Assembly (NCBI GenBank): GCA_937916185.1
Contig: CALGGD010000313.1
Coordinates: 1-9,441 of the forward strand
Origin: an uncultured Oxalobacter sp.
GTDB lineage: Bacteria; Pseudomonadota; Gammaproteobacteria; Burkholderiales; Burkholderiaceae_D
DNA: 9,441 bases
Reading direction: 5' to 3'
Under the pieces are notes generated by a model. The model saw only the letters and a list, made by a program, of their open reading frames with translations, had not been told where the DNA came from and ran no database searches. This document shows positions 6,550-9,441 of the stretch, in pieces (the stretch's first letter is position 1; each line of letters begins with the position of its first letter). A program made the translations under genes and the position numbers.

Positions 6550-7017
6550 ATGTTCGATTTTATCAATGCTTACGGCGGGCTTGGCCTTGCATTCCTCGGC
6601 GCCGCGCTGGCAGTCGGCTTTTCCTGCGCCGGCTCCGGTAAGGGCACCGGCATCGTCGGCGAGGCGGCCGCCGGCCTTCTGAGCGAGCAGCCCGATACCT
6701 TCGGCAAGTGCCTCGTGCTGCAGGTGCTTCCCGGCACGCAGGGCCTGTACGGCCTCGTCGTGTGGTTTATGGCTATGATCCAGATCGGACTCATCGGCGG
6801 CAGCGGCCTGCAGCAGCTGGACATCGCCCAGGGACTCTCCGTGTTCGGCGCGTGCATGCCCATGGCCATCGGCGGCTATATCTCCGCCGTCGCCCAGGGC
6901 AAGGTGGCCGCGTCCTCCGTGAATCTGATGGCCCGGAACCCCGAGCAGTTCTCCAAGGGCATCATCATGGGCGGCATTGGCTACATGGCCGTGCAGGTGG
7001 ATTTTATAGTATCGTAA
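6550..7017 (+). CDS. ntpK: V/A-type ATPase subunit K (proteolipid), abnormal C-terminus
   Basis: This encodes the membrane rotor subunit, a duplicated two-helix hairpin. Residues 1-140 fit the family well: GAALAVGFSCAGSGKGTG in helix 1, GEAAAGLLSEQPDTFGK loop, LQVLPGTQGLYGLV in helix 2, a third helix (about 92-115), then AQGKVAAS and NPEQFSKGIIM. Normally a helix with V-E-T-Y-A follows, whose Glu binds the transported ion. Here the residues after KGIIM are GGIGYMAVQVDFIVS and then stop, so the Glu position (about 145) is Tyr and the helix is about eight residues short. A strong AAGGAGG (6534-6540) nine bases before the ATG and high GC distinguish it from the DNA before 6410. The defect suggests a second join after about 6970, or a decayed gene. 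Confidence 0.85.
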   Translation: MFDFINAYGGLGLAFLGAALAVGFSCAGSGKGTGIVGEAAAGLLSEQPDTFGKCLVLQVLPGTQGLYGLVVWFMAMIQIGLIGGSGLQQLDIAQGLSVFGACMPMAIGGYISAVAQGKVAASSVNLMARNPEQFSKGIIMGGIGYMAVQVDFIVS

Positions 7018-7039
7018 TTCGTAACTCCTAACTCGTAAT
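7012..7039 (+). repeat. Four 7-bp tandem units (TCGTAAT type)
   Basis: Units TCGTAAT, TCGTAAC, TCCTAAC and TCGTAAT follow each other without gaps, starting at the last codons of the subunit K frame and ending eight bases before the next ATG. AATTCGTAATTCGTAA-like runs are commonly seen in intergenic DNA of Bacteroidota, so this is probably the left edge of the Bacteroidales piece. No function is inferred. Confidence 0.7.
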
Positions 7040-7046
7040 TATAGAA

Positions 7047-7898
7047 ATGAGAACAATCGAGGAAATCAAACAGGAAATGCAAGAGGCCTTCATGCTCAGC
7101 GAGCCCCTGGCCACGGCCTACGGCTTCGAGACGGGCACGGCCTTCTCCTCCGTATTCTCCAAGGTCAGCATCGAGAACCTTCTGCTCTACATCGTCGCCG
7201 TGGGCATCTACGTCCTGGAAGCCCTATTCGCCGAGCACAAGACGGACGTGGACGCGGCCATCGAGGCCACGCTTCCCCACCGCCCGAAGTGGTACCGCGA
7301 CAAGGTGCTCGGGTTCATGGCCGGGAAGACCCTCGTCGGGGACACCGACCAGTACGACACCACGGACATGACGGACGAGGACATCGAGGCCGCCCGCGTG
7401 GTGAAGTACGCCGCTGCCACGGAAAGCGCGGATGCCAGCATCCTCACCATCAAGGTGGCGGGCGAGGCGGACGGTGAACGCGCACCGCTCGACGCGGAAA
7501 CCGAGACCGCCCTGCTGGCCTACCTGCGCGAGGTGAAGGACGCCGGCGTGCGCATCGCCCTGGTGAACCAGGAGGCCGACCAGTTCCGCTGCACGGTGGA
7601 CATATACTACGACGCCATGCTCACCTCCGCCACGGTGGAGTCGGCCTGCCGCAAGGCCATCGGCCAGTACATCCAGAACCTGCCCTTCAACGGCGAATAT
7701 ACCAACATGGCTCTCATCGACGCGCTCCAGGCGGTGGAGGGCGTGAGGATAGCCGAACTGCGTTCCTCCGGCGTGACCGTCAGCGGAAGCCAGACGGAGA
7801 CCGCCATCAACGCCCGGCATACGCCCGAGGCCGGCTACATGAAGGCCGAGGAGACCGATGTGACACTAAACATGATTGTGTACGATGGGCAAGTATGA
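7047..7898 (+). CDS. Phage baseplate J-like structural protein, Bacteroidales type
   Basis: The 283-aa protein starts MRTIEEIKQEMQEAFM, has a hydrophobic segment LLLYIVAVGIYVLEALF (about 45-61), then PHRPKWYRDKVLGFM, EDIEAARVVKYAA, VKDAGVRIALVNQEAD and a C-terminal LPFNGEYTNMALIDALQAVEGV. This arrangement is that of a conserved tail/baseplate protein of Bacteroidales prophages, distantly like baseplate J wedge proteins of contractile tails. The LPFNGEY...DALQAVEGV part resembles the J-family C-terminus. The ATG has no Shine-Dalgarno (ATTATAGAA), normal for Bacteroidota. It overlaps the next gene by 14 bases. Base composition is GC-rich throughout. Role in the baseplate is inferred from family resemblance and neighbours. 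Confidence 0.72.
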   Translation: MRTIEEIKQEMQEAFMLSEPLATAYGFETGTAFSSVFSKVSIENLLLYIVAVGIYVLEALFAEHKTDVDAAIEATLPHRPKWYRDKVLGFMAGKTLVGDTDQYDTTDMTDEDIEAARVVKYAAATESADASILTIKVAGEADGERAPLDAETETALLAYLREVKDAGVRIALVNQEADQFRCTVDIYYDAMLTSATVESACRKAIGQYIQNLPFNGEYTNMALIDALQAVEGVRIAELRSSGVTVSGSQTETAINARHTPEAGYMKAEETDVTLNMIVYDGQV

Positions 7899-8385
7899 CA
7901 TTGACATGAAGCGACTGGCGGTGCTGCTCCTGCCCGCCTCCCTGCGGCAGCCCCGTCTCACGGCACTTGCCCAGGTGCTCGTGGTCCCGTTGTCTGCGCT
8001 CCATCGCAGACTGACCGACTACCGCGAGGCAAAGGACTACCGCCTCAGGCATACCGGCCAGGTGTGCCACCTCCGCGCCGTGCTCAACGACCGCTTCGAC
8101 AAGGTGGAGAGGGGTATCAGAATACTGGACGAACTGGATGGTGTGAATGCCATCCTGCTCCACCAGCGTTTACAGAACAGGGAGATAGTTGTCAGTAAGC
8201 GTGTGGACGGCGTGGCACAGCGTGTCGTCTATCGTCGCAACTATGGTGGAATCGGCAACCTTGATTTCTGGGTAAGCGTCCCCGACGAAGTTCGCACACG
8301 ACCTGGCTACAGTGAGGACGAATTATATGCCCTGACAAACCTGTACAAACTTGCCTCGAAACGTTATGGTATCATTTATAACTAA
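7885..8385 (+). CDS. Conserved Bacteroidales phage protein, function unknown
   Basis: The 166-aa product begins MGKYDIDMKRLAVLLLPASLRQ, has a hydrophobic stretch (residues 10-35), then RLRHTGQVCHLRAVLNDRFD and ends YALTNLYKLASKRYGIIYN. I recognise the pattern (LPxxLR, YRLRHxGQVCxLRAxLNDxFD, YKLASKRY) as a small protein regularly found right after the baseplate J-like gene in Bacteroidales prophages; its role, perhaps tail completion, is not established. ATG 7885 is preferred over TTG 7876, giving a 14-base overlap with the preceding gene and implying coupled translation. Codon and base composition change from GC-rich to intermediate at about 8150, within the gene, which hints at mosaic recombination. 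Confidence 0.7.
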   Translation: MGKYDIDMKRLAVLLLPASLRQPRLTALAQVLVVPLSALHRRLTDYREAKDYRLRHTGQVCHLRAVLNDRFDKVERGIRILDELDGVNAILLHQRLQNREIVVSKRVDGVAQRVVYRRNYGGIGNLDFWVSVPDEVRTRPGYSEDELYALTNLYKLASKRYGIIYN

Positions 8386-8396
8386 AAAAGTGAAAT

Positions 8397-9299
8397 ATGG
8401 ACAAGATTATCGGTAACTATCTATTGCAGCTATCCTTTCCATGGGACAGCGAGACGCTGGCATACCTTGCAACGAATATGGAGATGGCGGAGAAGATTGG
8501 CCGTCTGGCTGGCAGCAGTTTCATCATTTCAGGCTGCGAACTGAATGCCGCGCAGACAGCACGCACAGAAGGTTATGTCTATCTTCACAAGGCAGACGGC
8601 ACTGGTGAGGTACTCCGGCTTGCCGCTGGAAATGTACAGGAAAATGTGCATGTGGTGACGGTAAACATACCCGTGACAGCGGGGGAAGTCAGCTATGAAC
8701 GGGCATACACACGCCGGCATCTCGAATGGGGGGACGGTGGCACTGGTGAAGAGCAATACGCTTGGAGCACATTTGCCACGCTTGACAGCATTGCCAACAG
8801 CGTGTTGAAGTCACGCCTCGATACATTAGCCGGCCAGGTGGCACTTATACAGGGCGACCCAATCGGAACCATCAAGATGTGGCCGAAGACCACCCCGCCG
8901 GAAAACTACCTGCTTTGCGACGGTGGTGCCATCCCCAATGACGAACAGTATGCGGCCCTGCGTTCCATAGTAGGTAACAATACGCCAAACCTGAAGGGTC
9001 GCTTTGTCGTCGGGTACGACCCCGATGATGGTAACAACGATTCCAACACAAATACGAACTATACCAGGATAGGCAATAAAGGTGGCGAGCGAAGACACAC
9101 GCTGACGGTGGGTGAGATGCCCAGCCACACGCATGGCTATAAAAAAGTAAGCGGTGCCCATATATCTGGTGGCTACTTGCGAGGGAATACTAATGATTTC
9201 GGATTGGAGGATGCCCAGACATCCGCTTCAGGTTCCGGCCAGTCCCACGAGAACCGTCCCCCTTACTACGTACTGGCCTATATTATAAAAGCAAAGTAA
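8397..9299 (+). CDS. Phage tail fibre protein with tail collar domain
   Basis: The 300-aa protein is a short tail fibre or adhesin. Residues 1-150 form an N-terminal virion-binding part with a heptad-like region (about 128-150, SIANSVLKSRLDTLAGQVALI). Residues 155-210 are a tail collar domain: GTIKMWPKTTPPENYLLCDGG, PNLKGRFVVGYDP. A Asn/Gly-rich loop follows, then GGERRHTLTVGEMPSHTHGY with the H244-x-H246 pair, and the terminal GQSHENRPPYYVLAYIIKA (281-299) that closes collar-type fibres. Such proteins contact the host surface; in T4-like fibres the HxH motif binds metal at the tip. It starts 11 bases after the previous stop without a Shine-Dalgarno. The receptor is unknown. Confidence 0.85.
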   Translation: MDKIIGNYLLQLSFPWDSETLAYLATNMEMAEKIGRLAGSSFIISGCELNAAQTARTEGYVYLHKADGTGEVLRLAAGNVQENVHVVTVNIPVTAGEVSYERAYTRRHLEWGDGGTGEEQYAWSTFATLDSIANSVLKSRLDTLAGQVALIQGDPIGTIKMWPKTTPPENYLLCDGGAIPNDEQYAALRSIVGNNTPNLKGRFVVGYDPDDGNNDSNTNTNYTRIGNKGGERRHTLTVGEMPSHTHGYKKVSGAHISGGYLRGNTNDFGLEDAQTSASGSGQSHENRPPYYVLAYIIKAK

Positions 9300-9305
9300 A
9301 CGACA

Positions 9306-9441
9306 ATGGCAACTATAAAAGCAATACTGAAGACCTACTTCGAGACGGGCAAGTACCCCACCGAGGCACAGTTCGCGGAACTTATCGACGCTTTCCGCCA
9401 CGTGGATGAGAACATACCGATGAACGTCATCCAGGGGCTGG
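9306..9441 (+). CDS. Phage tail or fibre protein, N-terminal part only
   Basis: The frame begins six bases after the collar protein gene and is cut by the window end after 45 codons. The sequence MATIKAILKTYFETGKYPT, then EAQFAELIDAFRH and DENIPMNVIQGL, matches the N-terminal signature of Bacteroidales phage tail/fibre proteins (roughly IKxxLKxxFxTGxxPTxxQFxxxxDxFxH...IPxxxIxGL), which attach a following fibre to the tail. The rest, probably coiled-coil or beta-helical fibre, lies outside the window. Confidence 0.75.
   Translation, partial: MATIKAILKTYFETGKYPTEAQFAELIDAFRHVDENIPMNVIQGL

Noticed and set aside
7224..7820. A 198-codon minus-strand open frame opposite the baseplate J-like gene.
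   Set aside because: It arises from GC-rich codons of the plus-strand gene and has His/Gly/Val-biased sequence without domain resemblance.
7047..9441. A contractile injection system or tailocin rather than a prophage.
   Set aside because: Only four tail genes are visible; no sheath, tube, AAA+ ATPase, capsid or terminase gene is in the window, so the two cannot be told apart.

Overview
The window looks like three pieces of DNA from different sources joined end to end, most simply a chimeric metagenomic contig. Positions 1 to about 6,410 are ordinary chromosome of a betaproteobacterium, probably Burkholderiales. Evidence is a ribosomal operon containing priB (a beta/gammaproteobacterial gene), the alaA-hom pair, and a bcp gene directly upstream of a PIN-PhoH gene, an order I recall from that group. 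Moderate GC and a gut-type companion sequence make an Oxalobacter-like organism plausible, but species is not determined.

Region 1 (1-1800): a hairpin, a good promoter (138-166), a structured leader, then rpsF-priB-rpsR-rplI on the plus strand, ending in a clear intrinsic terminator. PriB has no ATG at its expected N-terminus; the best-supported start is a CTG at 635. Region 2 (1800-4600, minus strand): alaA-like aminotransferase followed by hom, reading toward rplI and separated from it by stem-loops. Region 3 (4849-6410, plus strand): bcp peroxiredoxin and the PIN half of a PhoH-like ATPase.

Region 4 (about 6,411 to 6,970): the PhoH gene stops before its Walker A ATPase domain and continues in frame into the C-terminal tail of a V/A-type ATPase subunit I. 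A GC-rich ATPase subunit K gene follows with a strong Shine-Dalgarno. The style is that of a Bacillota-like V-ATPase operon. The last helix of subunit K is also abnormal: it lacks the ion-binding Glu motif and is short, which suggests a second join.

Region 5 (about 6,970-9,441): after a 7-bp tandem repeat come four tightly packed phage tail genes of Bacteroidales type without Shine-Dalgarno sequences: a baseplate J-like protein, a small conserved phage protein, a tail-collar fibre protein and the start of a second tail/fibre gene. Composition falls from GC-rich to intermediate inside this block.

The two gene junctions are the most important thing to resolve. I see no CRISPR array, tRNA, rRNA, insertion sequence or integrase, and no convincing new system; the apparent PIN/V-ATPase fusion should not be read as a new protein until the join is verified.
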